Shown: positions 14,619 through 24,899, counted from the stretch's first letter. The stretch: 64,000 bases of DNA from Sporosarcina koreensis (GCF_000826145.2 NZ_LN651336.1:64501-128500); one strand, 5' to 3'. The notes: a model not told the origin generated them from the letters alone. Numbers and translations are program-made.

Positions 14619-17600
14619 CTATTTATCAATTACTTGTATTAATTCAGAGTAAGTGATTATAGGGTATTCTAACTTCTTATATCTCGATGTAAATAGTTTG
14701 TTAGTTACCATATATGGTATAACTTTATAATCTGATTCCTCTAACCCTATTTCAGATATAACTTTACTAAGATTACCCCTCATATAATCAATTCTTCTTT
14801 GAAACTTCTCATCATCTTTATGTTGAAAGAAGAAGCTCTTTTGTTGCATTTGATCTTCATAAATTGATCCTACTTTTTGTAGAACTTTGCTTTCAATTAC
14901 CCATATTTCTCTTTTTGTTTGGTTAACAGCAAAAACATCATAGTCACCTAAGTAATCAGGAAAGTTGCTTTTAGGATATCTAAATGCCAATTCAAAATCA
15001 GAAAAAACAGGGTGAAATCCCTTTTCAGTAAATACATTAGCTATATCCTTCACCATCTCATCTTCATATCTTTTCTTCCACTTAGTTAGTACATCTTTTA
15101 CACTTTGTAAGCCTATTTCATAAGGTGGATACCAATCTAATAATCCACTTCTCCAAGATGTAGCTAATTGTTTAATAACAACTGGAGAAAATATATATTT
15201 GCCGTCTTGAATTATAAGAGGATTAACGTCAAATCTGTCTTTACGATTTTCTCGGTCCCAAAATGGTAAAACATCATGATTTGATCCATTCAGAAAATTT
15301 AATTTACTACAATCAAGTGTAATAAAATGTAAAGCATTTTCAACTTCTTCAATATCCTTATGCTCTAATAACAGATTAAGGAAATCACTTATTAGGTCAT
15401 CCTTTGGAACTTCGAAAACATTTGGATATATCTCCTCCACAAATGGCTTCTCTACGACTTCTAGCTGCAGGTACTCAAGCAAAGAAAATAATAAGCTCAA
15501 TTCTATTCCTGTATCCTCTAAAAAGGCTTTTGAACATTGAATCAGGTAACCTTTATCTATTTCATCATTTTTAATTGTGTAATCTTTTTGCCCATACTTT
15601 CGCAGGATAATTTCCTCATACTGCAGCCTACTATATTGAGACAAAACAGTATCGACCTTGTATTCATGATCAATTTGAATAGAAACATCAAGATCCGAGA
15701 AGTAGCAATTATCGGCATTGTCTTGTAGTACCACTAGCCAATCAGCAAAAGCCAATAAATTTTCAAATTCATCATTATTACAGTCAGAACTGTTTTCTTG
15801 ATGTTGAATTGCAAGGTTACTCTCTAAAAGATACTGAGCCGTCCTTAGGTTCCGCCTATATTCTTCCCGAATACTTCTTGTTTTCTCCTCAAATTCACTT
15901 AGAACTAAAGGATCTAAGTCTTTAAAGCTTGAGTATCGTTTGAGGTTAATAATTATTCCATGCAATTGAGTAGAATAATAATTTAATACTTTATTGTGTA
16001 AGTTAATTTTGTTGTATTTTGATATTTGATTTTCAAAAACCCTTACAATTTCTGTTTGCATTTTTCTTATAGCTTTAGTTGCTTTTCTTCCACTATATTT
16101 TCCAGTCTCTACCCCCGCTCTGAAACAAACCTTTGCAATTTCTTTCCTTGCTTTTACATAGCTTTGTGGCTCTATTTTAATATCTGGTGCAATCTCAGAA
16201 TAATAGTAATCTAGTTCTACTGTAAATACCCCAACTTCTTTTTTTAGTGAAGAATCATTCTTGACTATCGCCTCCAACCTTTCAAAAGATGATTGCATAT
16301 ATTCTTTTAAAGGAAAAATCAACTCTAAGAAATATGCCGATTCTATACTTTTATCACTAGCATTCATTATGTCGGACATTAATTTATCTGAATTTACAGC
16401 GTATCTAATAATTATTGTATCCCCTCCGACATAAATGTCACTATAGACATATTTTTTATCCTTGTCCAAAGTGAATTCAGAGTGGTCAACCCCTTTTGCA
16501 TAATGCATGGGCATATACATAACTTGCAATATTCTTCCCTTTAGAAGTGAAGACGAGGCAAGTATTCCACCATATCTATTAAATATTCGCTGATTTAACT
16601 CATCAATTGTTCTTATCCCAGTATGATTATCAGGTGTGAAGTCATCTTTTATAAAAAACTCGACGTTGTGGGCAAGGAAGAGAAAAGTTGATGCTCCAAT
16701 CATCTTACCCTCTCCCCCAAAGCCACGACATCCCTTGTGATCAAAATTAGAATATCCCAAATCCGCTTCTCTAACTTTCCATTCAAGTGGATTAGCAAAC
16801 ATTTCAGATTGTAAACCAAAAGGGTAATTGTTCAGATTGTTTATAAAGTATTCAAACACGTAATGATCTGCACTTCCGTATGATACAGAAATTAAATTAA
16901 ACTCAATTGCACCAGATGAAATGTGTTGATGTGCATTTTTCCAAGAAAAAAAGAGATTACTTTTCCCACCGATGGCCATTATACGGGCTTGTTCTGTTTG
17001 TTCATATTCAATAAAATCCAACAACTCATCAAAACTTTCCATAAAGCCCAACATATAAAACAAATCAAGAGCAGAACATGAGAAATATTCTGAAGCATTA
17101 CCAAACACCGCACCATGTGCAGAAATATCAGTGAAGGGTTCAATCAACAAAATATAAACTGGCATATTAGCTAAAACATCAAATGCATATCCGCCTCTTA
17201 GTTCTTTTCTATATAGCGTTTCACAAATGCGCAGTTGATTTCTTGCATGCAATGAATTTATTAGAACAATTTCATCATTGATGCTATCAACATTATCAAA
17301 GTCTCCTTTATTTATCGCAACTAACACTCTGTCATTACTAACAGTCATAAACGCCAAATGATTGTCAGTGCTGGGTTTCCCCGTGCTTTTATTAAAAATT
17401 TTAGGCGCGATAAGTACTCGTGACCTAGTATTATCCGAAAAGTTAAAGGCATTTTCTATCAGATTACTAAGTGTTAAGTTGATATGGCGATTGTATTCCT
17501 CCGCTGTTGCCAATGAAAGAAGCCTTTTATAAAAGTCTACCATTATTGAAGTATTAAAAAGTGGATAGTAATTTCCCTTATATACGAAAAAATGGCGCAT

Positions 17601-18335
17601 TTCAATTGGGCCTTTTTGATATCCCATTATTTGAGACGCTTGGTTGGCATGCTCTATAAATACCTTTGAATTTAAAAGAGAATTGACAGAAAGCCAAAAT
17701 TGCTCTGAAGGAACTTCAAAAGCAATATCATAGTTTTCATTATATGAAGTATTACTATCAGCAAGCCAATCAATTATTAAACGGTTATAATGTAAAATAA
17801 TTTTAAGGGCATCTGTCATTTCGGTAACTTTTGCCAGGACAGGCATAAAATTCATTACACCAAACACCTGCTCATGACCAGTACCAAGTATTACTGGAAA
17901 AGTCTCACCATCAACAATAATTTTCACTTCTCCAAAATCATTTAATGTCAAATCTTCTCTATGTGTGATTGGTAAATACATAGCAATCGCATTAAAAAAT
18001 GCTTTGAATTCCGAATACTCCTTAATATTTCGTTTTCCGAACTCTTTAATATTACTTAATGACTGATTTAGCGTTAATGTTTGAGCCAACGCAGAACGAT
18101 TATCTGCCCATGAATTAATACTGAAAATAGCACTTGTTACATCTTCAATGTTATATTGAGAAATAATTTCCTCAAGTTCCTTTGAATTATCTTTAATGTA
18201 TTCAAAGTCTGACTCAGAATTTTCAATTGGTATGGTATTTACATTGGAGAATTCACGACCAGATTTATTAATACAACACTTTTTATATTTCTTTCCACTT
18301 CCACAAGGACACGGATCGTTACGCCCAACTTTCAT
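14619..18335 (-). CDS. Giant protein with N-terminal SEC-C zinc motif and C-terminal PD-(D/E)XK nuclease-like domain
   Basis: 1238 residues from ATG 18335, 7-8 nt after GGGGG; an in-frame TTG is five codons upstream. The first 22 residues are a SEC-C motif (GRNDPCPCGSGKKYKKCC), the zinc-binding tail known from SecA. Residues ~30-1080 match no family I recognise; they are rich in Asn, Tyr and Phe and seem soluble and mostly folded. Residues ~1085-1190 look like a restriction-endonuclease fold: an acidic helix (KRYEDEMVKDIANVF), GDYDVFAV with Asp near 1131/1133, and IWVIESK with Glu 1148 and Lys 1150. The gene lies beside a type I restriction system on an ssrA island and is AT-rich like it, so an anti-phage role is plausible but inferred. 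The hsd terminator separates it from hsdR, so it has its own transcript. Confidence 0.8.
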   Translation of the reverse strand: MKVGRNDPCPCGSGKKYKKCCINKSGREFSNVNTIPIENSESDFEYIKDNSKELEEIISQYNIEDVTSAIFSINSWADNRSALAQTLTLNQSLSNIKEFGKRNIKEYSEFKAFFNAIAMYLPITHREDLTLNDFGEVKIIVDGETFPVILGTGHEQVFGVMNFMPVLAKVTEMTDALKIILHYNRLIIDWLADSNTSYNENYDIAFEVPSEQFWLSVNSLLNSKVFIEHANQASQIMGYQKGPIEMRHFFVYKGNYYPLFNTSIMVDFYKRLLSLATAEEYNRHINLTLSNLIENAFNFSDNTRSRVLIAPKIFNKSTGKPSTDNHLAFMTVSNDRVLVAINKGDFDNVDSINDEIVLINSLHARNQLRICETLYRKELRGGYAFDVLANMPVYILLIEPFTDISAHGAVFGNASEYFSCSALDLFYMLGFMESFDELLDFIEYEQTEQARIMAIGGKSNLFFSWKNAHQHISSGAIEFNLISVSYGSADHYVFEYFINNLNNYPFGLQSEMFANPLEWKVREADLGYSNFDHKGCRGFGGEGKMIGASTFLFLAHNVEFFIKDDFTPDNHTGIRTIDELNQRIFNRYGGILASSSLLKGRILQVMYMPMHYAKGVDHSEFTLDKDKKYVYSDIYVGGDTIIIRYAVNSDKLMSDIMNASDKSIESAYFLELIFPLKEYMQSSFERLEAIVKNDSSLKKEVGVFTVELDYYYSEIAPDIKIEPQSYVKARKEIAKVCFRAGVETGKYSGRKATKAIRKMQTEIVRVFENQISKYNKINLHNKVLNYYSTQLHGIIINLKRYSSFKDLDPLVLSEFEEKTRSIREEYRRNLRTAQYLLESNLAIQHQENSSDCNNDEFENLLAFADWLVVLQDNADNCYFSDLDVSIQIDHEYKVDTVLSQYSRLQYEEIILRKYGQKDYTIKNDEIDKGYLIQCSKAFLEDTGIELSLLFSLLEYLQLEVVEKPFVEEIYPNVFEVPKDDLISDFLNLLLEHKDIEEVENALHFITLDCSKLNFLNGSNHDVLPFWDRENRKDRFDVNPLIIQDGKYIFSPVVIKQLATSWRSGLLDWYPPYEIGLQSVKDVLTKWKKRYEDEMVKDIANVFTEKGFHPVFSDFELAFRYPKSNFPDYLGDYDVFAVNQTKREIWVIESKVLQKVGSIYEDQMQQKSFFFQHKDDEKFQRRIDYMRGNLSKVISEIGLEESDYKVIPYMVTNKLFTSRYKKLEYPIITYSELIQVIDK

Positions 18336-18402
18336 TTTTATTACCCCCAATCGTATAATCAGGTTTGTTTTACAACCTCTATAATCACTTTCTATGGTTC
18401 AA

Positions 18403-18460
18403 ACAAAAATGTCAGCCATCCTAGTTCTATTTTATAACTTTACCTAGAAATGACTGACAT
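18403..18460 (-). terminator. Intrinsic terminator of the hsd operon
   Basis: An imperfect long hairpin whose outer arms are ATGTCAG (18410-18416) and CTGACAT (18454-18460), followed on the minus strand by TTTTTGTTT. It lies 58 nt past the hsdR stop. Confidence 0.6.
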
Positions 18461-18517
18461 CGTTGTTATGATCAATATTCGCCTTTGGACTCCACTGGAT
18501 TCGCTAAAACATCTTCC

Positions 18518-21500
18518 TTACACTTCCGACCTCAATGTTTTATAAACATCCGCAGCAATAAATGCATAGACAGTTTTAAAGTAGGAATCATCTGCCCCAA
18601 TTAATCGTTGATAAGCTTCTGTATTCTTTGTGTATTCATCCATTACCCGATCAAGGAATACGTCTTTAAACAAGCTATTTTCAAACATTTCTTGGCTATT
18701 ATTTTTAGCCATGTTCACTATTTTCGCATCTTTTACTTCTGTGAATGCCTTGTGCAAAGTTTCTACAATTACTCGATCTTGTGGTGAGAAATCATTTGGG
18801 AACCGTTCGTTAATTCGGTGAATAATCTCTTCTAACGAATCTCGTTCTTCTACCGGCTTTACGTTAGCATTAAATTCTTCAGGGTGCTTTAATTCTCCGC
18901 CCTTTTCATTTTCTGCAACCAGCAAAATCTCACCTTCAAAATCTTTTTGAAGCTTGTAATACTCAAGTTTTATTTTATCTTCAATATCTACTTTTTCACG
19001 TTTTTCTTTCGGGATAAATTTTAATAAATAACCTGTATAAATACTTTCTTCTAAGAGTTCCATGTCAAATGTGCGATCCAGCTGCGAGACATAGTTATAC
19101 CACTTTCCAAAGTTACGCAAAGTCACCCTAAATTCATATTGTGTATCATCGGGTAAGTCTTCATAACGCTTTATAACAGGCATAAATAAACTAGACATGC
19201 GACCTAATAAACGCTCGTCCTGCCTCTTTTGTGCTTGTTTGACTAACTTCATTACCTGTGCAATATCATCGTCATTATACAAAGCGAATTTACGTAATTT
19301 ACTCTGTGTATCGTATATTAAGTTCAAATTCACTTCTTTTTGTAGCGTTGTTGATTCATAAAAAGGTTGGAAAGCTTCTAATATTTCATCCTCTGTGTTA
19401 ACGAAGTCTAAAATAAACGTATCTTTCTTTCCTTGCATTGTTCGGTTTAAGCGTGATAATGTTTGAACTGCTTTTACACCGCGCAGCTTTTTGTCAACAA
19501 ACATTGTATGAAGTAATGGTTCGTCAAAACCTGTTTGATATTTCTCAGCGACTATTAATAAGTTGAAATCGTCGCTATTAAAGGCTACTTTCAGTTGGTT
19601 TTCTTTAATGCGTTCGCCATCTTTTGTTATGTTCATGCCTGGTTCTGTATATTCATTATCATCATCTGTAACAGAACCTGAAAAGGCGACAAGTACATCA
19701 AGATCTGTATAACCTTTTTCTTCAATATACGCTTTAAACTCTTTCATATAGCGAACAGCATGTAATCGCGATGGTGTAACAATCATCGCTTTAGCTCTTC
19801 CACCAATCGCTTTTTTTGTTACTTCCCTAAATTGCTCAATCATCACTTCTGTTTTCTGGCGTAATACCCAGGGATGGAAAGATTGATAACGCGCAATTGC
19901 ACGAACTGCTTCAGTTTTTGGTAGCTCAGGATTATCTTCTATTTCCCTTGCAATTTTATAGGATGTTTTATAGGTCATGTAATTGCTTAACACATCTAAA
20001 ATAAATTCTTCTTCAATTGCTTGTCTCATACTATAAATATGAAACGGTGCAAAGCTTCCATCAATTTGCTTTGTCCCGAACATTTCAATCGTTTTTTCTT
20101 TTGGAGTGGCTGTAAATGCAAAGAAACTTAAATTCTTATGCTGACCTTGGGATAATAACGTATTCACAAGCTGATCTTGATCATCTAACGTTTGATCTTC
20201 AATACCTTCTTCAATTTCTTGATACTCTTTTAACGAGGCCGCTTTATCTGCAAGCGCTTGCTTTAATTTTTGCGCGCTACTACCTGTTTGCGAGGAGTGA
20301 GCTTCATCAACAAGTATCGCAAATCTTCTTCCTGCCGCCTCATCAACTTCATCATAAATAACAGGGAACTTTTGTAAGGTCGTGATAATAATTTTCTTTT
20401 TATCGTTAATTGCATCTTTTAAATCTTGAGATGTTTTATTATCGCCAATCACCTCTACCTGACCCGTTGTATGTTCAAAACTTGTAATTGTATCTTGTAA
20501 TTGTCTATCTAGCACTGTCCGGTCTGTAACAATTAATACGGAGGAATAAATAGGATCATTATTTTCATCGTGTAAAGAAGCAAGATGATAAGCGAGCCAT
20601 GCAATACTGTTTGATTTTCCTGATCCTGCCGAATGTTGAATAAGATAATTTTTCCCCGAACCATGCTTTTCCACATCTTGTACAAGTTTGTTGACAACGT
20701 CTAATTGATGAAAGCGGGGAAAAATTAAAATATTCTTCTTCGCTTCGAAATTCATAAAGCGTTCAAGAATATCCATAAACTGATTGCGATTTAATACCTG
20801 TTCCCATAAGTACGCTGTCGGGTAACTTTCTTCGTTATGGGGGTTTCCTTTTCCTCCTACTCGACCAGCACCATTTGAACCTTGGTTAAAAGGCAAGAAA
20901 TATGTTTTATGTTTTGCTAGTTTGGTCGTCATATATACTTCGTAATGGTCAACAGCAAAATATACTAAAAAACGTTTATTAAATTGAAATACGATTTCAT
21001 TAGGATCACGATCATTTTCAAACTGTACTTTTGCATGTTCAACTGTTTGTCCTGTGTATTGGTTCTTCAATTCCAAAGCGACTAAGGGTATTCCATTGAC
21101 TGCAAGTGCCATATCAATCGTATTTCGGTTATTGTATGCAAATTGACGAATACATTGAAAATGATTCGATTTAAACTGCTCAATATTTTCATAACTTAAA
21201 GATGAAACAGGCCGAAAATAAATCACTTGTAAAGTGACACCACGATCTCTGACACCTTTTCGAAGGACATGTAACATGCCATGCGCATTAACCTCTTCAT
21301 TAAATCGCTTTATAAATTTCTCTTCAGCATCTTCATGGTAAATCCTTACATAGCGCTTCCAAGCTTTTGGTTGTGTTTCTTGAACAAAAGACACTAGTAA
21401 AGAAGTATCTAATCCATTTTGTGGATTATAATTTGTATCTTTGAAGGCGACTGATTCCCAGCCACCTTCATTTGTTAAGCTTGTTTCGATATCTTTTTCA

Positions 21501-21529
21501 AAACGAACTTCCTTATTTTCAAGCACCAA
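18518..21529 (-). CDS. hsdR: Type I restriction enzyme, R (restriction/translocase) subunit
   Basis: 1003 residues. The N-terminal nuclease domain has the PD-(D/E)XK signature: Asp near 139 (NTIDMALAVNG) and Glu-Leu-Lys near 153-155 (VALELKNQ). The SF2 motor follows: Walker A at ~301-306 (SAGSGKSNS), DEAH at ~408-411 and later helicase motifs (FTATPKEKT, EKYQTGFDEP, TLSRLNR). The C-terminal helical part should dock on the methylase. The subunit cuts unmethylated DNA after ATP-driven translocation. The start is TTG 21529 or GTG 21526, both behind AGGAGG, 10 nt after the hsdS stop. It is last in the hsdM-hsdS-hsdR order and seems intact. Confidence 0.95.
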   Translation of the reverse strand: MVLENKEVRFEKDIETSLTNEGGWESVAFKDTNYNPQNGLDTSLLVSFVQETQPKAWKRYVRIYHEDAEEKFIKRFNEEVNAHGMLHVLRKGVRDRGVTLQVIYFRPVSSLSYENIEQFKSNHFQCIRQFAYNNRNTIDMALAVNGIPLVALELKNQYTGQTVEHAKVQFENDRDPNEIVFQFNKRFLVYFAVDHYEVYMTTKLAKHKTYFLPFNQGSNGAGRVGGKGNPHNEESYPTAYLWEQVLNRNQFMDILERFMNFEAKKNILIFPRFHQLDVVNKLVQDVEKHGSGKNYLIQHSAGSGKSNSIAWLAYHLASLHDENNDPIYSSVLIVTDRTVLDRQLQDTITSFEHTTGQVEVIGDNKTSQDLKDAINDKKKIIITTLQKFPVIYDEVDEAAGRRFAILVDEAHSSQTGSSAQKLKQALADKAASLKEYQEIEEGIEDQTLDDQDQLVNTLLSQGQHKNLSFFAFTATPKEKTIEMFGTKQIDGSFAPFHIYSMRQAIEEEFILDVLSNYMTYKTSYKIAREIEDNPELPKTEAVRAIARYQSFHPWVLRQKTEVMIEQFREVTKKAIGGRAKAMIVTPSRLHAVRYMKEFKAYIEEKGYTDLDVLVAFSGSVTDDDNEYTEPGMNITKDGERIKENQLKVAFNSDDFNLLIVAEKYQTGFDEPLLHTMFVDKKLRGVKAVQTLSRLNRTMQGKKDTFILDFVNTEDEILEAFQPFYESTTLQKEVNLNLIYDTQSKLRKFALYNDDDIAQVMKLVKQAQKRQDERLLGRMSSLFMPVIKRYEDLPDDTQYEFRVTLRNFGKWYNYVSQLDRTFDMELLEESIYTGYLLKFIPKEKREKVDIEDKIKLEYYKLQKDFEGEILLVAENEKGGELKHPEEFNANVKPVEERDSLEEIIHRINERFPNDFSPQDRVIVETLHKAFTEVKDAKIVNMAKNNSQEMFENSLFKDVFLDRVMDEYTKNTEAYQRLIGADDSYFKTVYAFIAADVYKTLRSEV

Positions 21530-21539
21530 AAAGACCTCC

Positions 21540-22841
21540 TCATACTTCTATTTTACCAGTGACATATTCGTAGATAAGAGATTTTTTGTATTGTTCAAGT
21601 TCTTCAATTACTCTTTCTTTATCTTGGATTAAAGTATCAATTCTTTTTGTATGTTCATTTAAATAAGATACAATCTCTTGTTGCTCTTTTAAGGAAGGTA
21701 TAATAATAGGGAGTTTTTTCAATAATGGTTGACTCAAGGATGCCCTAGTAACTAAATTCATCTCCTTGGCAAAGAAATCCCTTATAAAAGATGCCTCTAA
21801 ATAATATCTTGCATACTCAGAGGCGAATGGAATATTTTCAGTTGGTCTAAATCGTATTAAAAAACCAGCAAAAGTTGCTTGGTCGATACTATGTAGACAT
21901 ACTGAAGCCATTCCTACTTCTTCAATAATTTCCGAAGTACGAGTAAAAAATATATCTCCTTTTTTAACCGAATAAATTTCTTGATCATTCTCTGTTGATT
22001 TCACTAATCCTTTTACTGAATAAGGAAGCACCCTATTGTGATAAACATCTCCATAACTAACAAAAGGGTAACCTTCGCCAAAATAATCCCCTGATTTACT
22101 AATTCCATTTTGGAGCATCCCCAGATACCCTAATGGAATAATATTATAGTTACTTTTTACTTTTCCTATAACTTCAATCCCACTATCTATCATTTCAACA
22201 TTAGGATTTAATCCTTTTGTTACTGCTTCCGTGATAATCGATTGTTTGTATTTTTTTAACTCTTCAACGGATTGTCCGGTATTAATGATAATGTCATTAA
22301 TATTTTTCATTTTTTCTTCCAATAGTATAATTATCTCATCCTGAATTTCTTTAGGTGGTAACATAAACGGTAATTTCTTTATATCGTTAAAAGTAACATT
22401 TTGACGAACACCGCTTCCCATCCCATAAAAACCTTTAACTATATCAAATGAATGTAGTAATAAATGAATATATTTTGGATTTATTACATTTAAATCTTTA
22501 GGTCGTATCGTTATATAAGCCGAAGTTATTATTCCCTTTTCAGTAACATATCCTGTTCTTAGGCTGGTTTGATCATTTTGCAAGTCTGTCATTCTAAGCA
22601 CTATATCACCGGGATGTACAATGTTATAGCTGCTAAAATTTGCAGGCAATAAACCATCTGAAGTATTTATGTCTCTCCTTATAACAGAACCATACGATAG
22701 AGATAATAAATTACTTTCCAATAAATCGTTGTTTTTATCTTTAACCTGGTTAAAATAGTTGCCGATTTTTCTATACTTCCAGCCCTTTGGAAATTCCCCA
22801 ATCCATTCAATTCCCGAGTCTTTTATTTCCCTAGTCAACAT
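21540..22841 (-). CDS. hsdS: Type I restriction enzyme, S (specificity) subunit
   Basis: 433 residues with the classic two-fold layout. Each half starts with an (I/M)xDSGIExIG box (residues ~6-14 and ~217-225), carries its own target recognition domain, and ends in a helical spacer with EELKKYKQSIITEAVTKGL (first) and EELEQYKKSLIYEYVTGK (second). Each TRD reads one half of a bipartite DNA site, which cannot be predicted from sequence. The start overlaps the 3' end of hsdM by 11 nt, indicating translational coupling. The two TRDs differ from each other, so an asymmetric target is expected. Confidence 0.95.
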   Translation of the reverse strand: MLTREIKDSGIEWIGEFPKGWKYRKIGNYFNQVKDKNNDLLESNLLSLSYGSVIRRDINTSDGLLPANFSSYNIVHPGDIVLRMTDLQNDQTSLRTGYVTEKGIITSAYITIRPKDLNVINPKYIHLLLHSFDIVKGFYGMGSGVRQNVTFNDIKKLPFMLPPKEIQDEIIILLEEKMKNINDIIINTGQSVEELKKYKQSIITEAVTKGLNPNVEMIDSGIEVIGKVKSNYNIIPLGYLGMLQNGISKSGDYFGEGYPFVSYGDVYHNRVLPYSVKGLVKSTENDQEIYSVKKGDIFFTRTSEIIEEVGMASVCLHSIDQATFAGFLIRFRPTENIPFASEYARYYLEASFIRDFFAKEMNLVTRASLSQPLLKKLPIIIPSLKEQQEIVSYLNEHTKRIDTLIQDKERVIEELEQYKKSLIYEYVTGKIEV

Positions 22842-24615
22842 TACTCACATCCTTACCTGATAGCGCTTGGAAATTCGCAACGATTGATTCTTCTAGTTTT
22901 TTAATACGTTCAGCAATCATTTCAGAAGGCTCAGGTGGTGTGTATTTATAAAACAATCGTGTAAATGGAATTTCATAGCCGACCCTGTCTTTACTTCGAT
23001 CCATCCATGCATCTGGGCTAAATGGCAGTACTTCACGTTCAAAGTAATCATCAATATCCTCTTTTAAAGGAATTTCCTCTGCATCCCGCAAATTAGTATC
23101 TGCTGCTGGCTTGTTTTGCTTGAAGATAACATTTCCTTCTTCATCCCGTTGTGGACTTTCGACTGTTACCCGCGTGAAACCAAGCTCTTCATTTTCAAAA
23201 ACTTTAGATTCAACTACCCGTTCATCTAAAAAATATTCTTTGTTATCGAATTCTCCATATGCTTGCACAATCTTATCTCTGCATTCTTTTGAGATATCAA
23301 CGCGCTTCTCTCCAATGTTTTTCCGACGCTTTTCAAACATATTAGATGCATCGATTAATTGGACTTTTCCTTGACGCTCAGGTGACTTGTTCTTTGTAAT
23401 GATCCATATATATGTTGAGATACCTGTATTGTAAAAAGAGTCATTTGGTAACTGTACAATCGCTTCTAACCAGTCATTTTCTATGACGTGTTGACGAATT
23501 TTACTCGGACCACTACCAGCAGCTCCAGAAAATAATGCAGAGCCATTATGAATAATCGCCATTCTTCCTGTTTCTTTCAATTTAGAAATCCCATTTAACT
23601 GGAATAGTAATTGTCCATCACTGATACTTGGATGACCTACGCCAAAACGGCCACTTTCTCCAAGTGCATGTTCAGCTTTTACTGCTTTTTCATCTCTTTT
23701 CCAATCACTTCCAAAAGGCGGATTTGATATACAATAATCGAATTCATAACCTTTAAAGCCGTCATTTGATAGCGTACTTCCTAATACCATGTTGTCGGGA
23801 TTTCCTCCACGAATCATCGTGTCCGCCTTAGCGATTGCATATGTTTCAGGATTTAATTCTTGCCCATACGTTCTAACTTCTGCATTTTTACTGAAATCGT
23901 GAATCCGTTCTTCCATAGCTGATAACATTTGCGAAGTCCCCATAGTTTGGTCATAAATCGTTTTCACGACATCTTGACCTGTCAATGTTTCTTTATCTTC
24001 TACTAACAACAAATCAGTCATTAAATAAATAATATCCCGACTCGTAAAATGTTCCCCTGCCTCTTCGTTATAGCTCTCTGAAAACTTACGAACCAACTCT
24101 TCGAATACATATCCCATATCTGTACTTGTTACTTTATCTGGTCCTAAATACGACTCTTTTTTATTGAACTCTTGAATAACGTGAAACAGTGCATCGTTGT
24201 TTGCCAAAGTGGAGATTTCATTGTCAAACTTAAAATTTTCTAGTATATCCTGCATATTTTCCGAAAAGCTGTTTAAATAAGCCCGAAAATTAGTCTCTAT
24301 ATTTGCCGGATCTGCTAATAACGTATCAAACGTATATACGCTCGTATTATAAAATGAATAACCCGAAGCCTGTGTCAAAAAGCGATGTCGGAACGCTTCA
24401 TTCATCTCTTTATACTGATCCGATGCCTTCAATACTTGTTCTCTAGTTGGTAGTAATGTATCATGCAAACGTTTAATGACCGTCATAGGCAATATTACTT
24501 TCCCATATTCATGTGGTTTATATAATCCTCTTAAAATGTCAGCAACATTCCAAATGAGATTTGCTTGTCTTTGTACATTAGTAGTCGTTTGTGTATTACG
24601 ATCTTGTTCAACCAT
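22831..24615 (-). CDS. hsdM: Type I restriction enzyme, M (methyltransferase) subunit
   Basis: 594 residues, N6-adenine methyltransferase. The helical N-terminal domain is followed by GEHFTSRDIIYLMTDLL (near 187-203), an AdoMet-binding motif I of unusual form (YDQTMGTSQM near 221-230 instead of DPxCGTGG), then GQELNPETYAIAKAD and the catalytic NPPF at ~298-301 (CISNPPFGSDW). With HsdS it methylates the host's recognition sites, and with HsdR it forms the restriction complex. It is the first gene of the operon; the ATG follows GAGAGAGGAAG. A weak promoter candidate lies about 45-75 nt upstream. Confidence 0.95.
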   Translation of the reverse strand: MVEQDRNTQTTTNVQRQANLIWNVADILRGLYKPHEYGKVILPMTVIKRLHDTLLPTREQVLKASDQYKEMNEAFRHRFLTQASGYSFYNTSVYTFDTLLADPANIETNFRAYLNSFSENMQDILENFKFDNEISTLANNDALFHVIQEFNKKESYLGPDKVTSTDMGYVFEELVRKFSESYNEEAGEHFTSRDIIYLMTDLLLVEDKETLTGQDVVKTIYDQTMGTSQMLSAMEERIHDFSKNAEVRTYGQELNPETYAIAKADTMIRGGNPDNMVLGSTLSNDGFKGYEFDYCISNPPFGSDWKRDEKAVKAEHALGESGRFGVGHPSISDGQLLFQLNGISKLKETGRMAIIHNGSALFSGAAGSGPSKIRQHVIENDWLEAIVQLPNDSFYNTGISTYIWIITKNKSPERQGKVQLIDASNMFEKRRKNIGEKRVDISKECRDKIVQAYGEFDNKEYFLDERVVESKVFENEELGFTRVTVESPQRDEEGNVIFKQNKPAADTNLRDAEEIPLKEDIDDYFEREVLPFSPDAWMDRSKDRVGYEIPFTRLFYKYTPPEPSEMIAERIKKLEESIVANFQALSGKDVSNVD

Positions 24616-24659
24616 TTTTTTCTTCCTCTCTCAGCTTCTGTGGCTATTTCGCTATACTT

Positions 24660-24691
24660 ATTCTAACATATTTAATGAAAAGCCTTAACAA
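24660..24691 (-). promoter_or_regulatory. Candidate promoter of the hsd operon
   Basis: On the minus strand an extended -10 TGTTAGAAT (hexamer 24660-24665) with a TTGTTA at 24686-24691. The 20-bp spacing is long, so the TG extension would have to carry it. Confidence 0.3.
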
Positions 24692-24767
24692 CACACTGGC
24701 TAAATAGTCTTATGAGATTAGTACTTTCCCTAACATTCATTCACGAGTTACTCCGATTAACTCCAAA

Positions 24768-24899
24768 TCATTTTTTTATTGGTAAATATTGAACGAATGG
24801 ACTCTCTAAATAGACTTCAGGGAAATCGAAGCTAATTTTTCCCCCAGATCTAACATCATTATATTTTGGTGATAACAACGGCTTCTCAATGAAGGACAT
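24768..24899 (-). pseudogene. Short ORF or gene remnant upstream of hsdM
   Basis: 43 codons from ATG 24899 (open for eight more codons upstream). It contains MSFIEKPLLSPKYNDVRSGG and ends PFVQYLPIKK. The composition is protein-like, with no strong RBS, and it has the same direction as hsdM. It looks like the C-terminal end of a lost gene; I do not recognise it. The rest of the 545-bp gap 24616-25160 shows only a GTTCAT-n4-ATGAAC palindrome near 25060. Confidence 0.35.
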
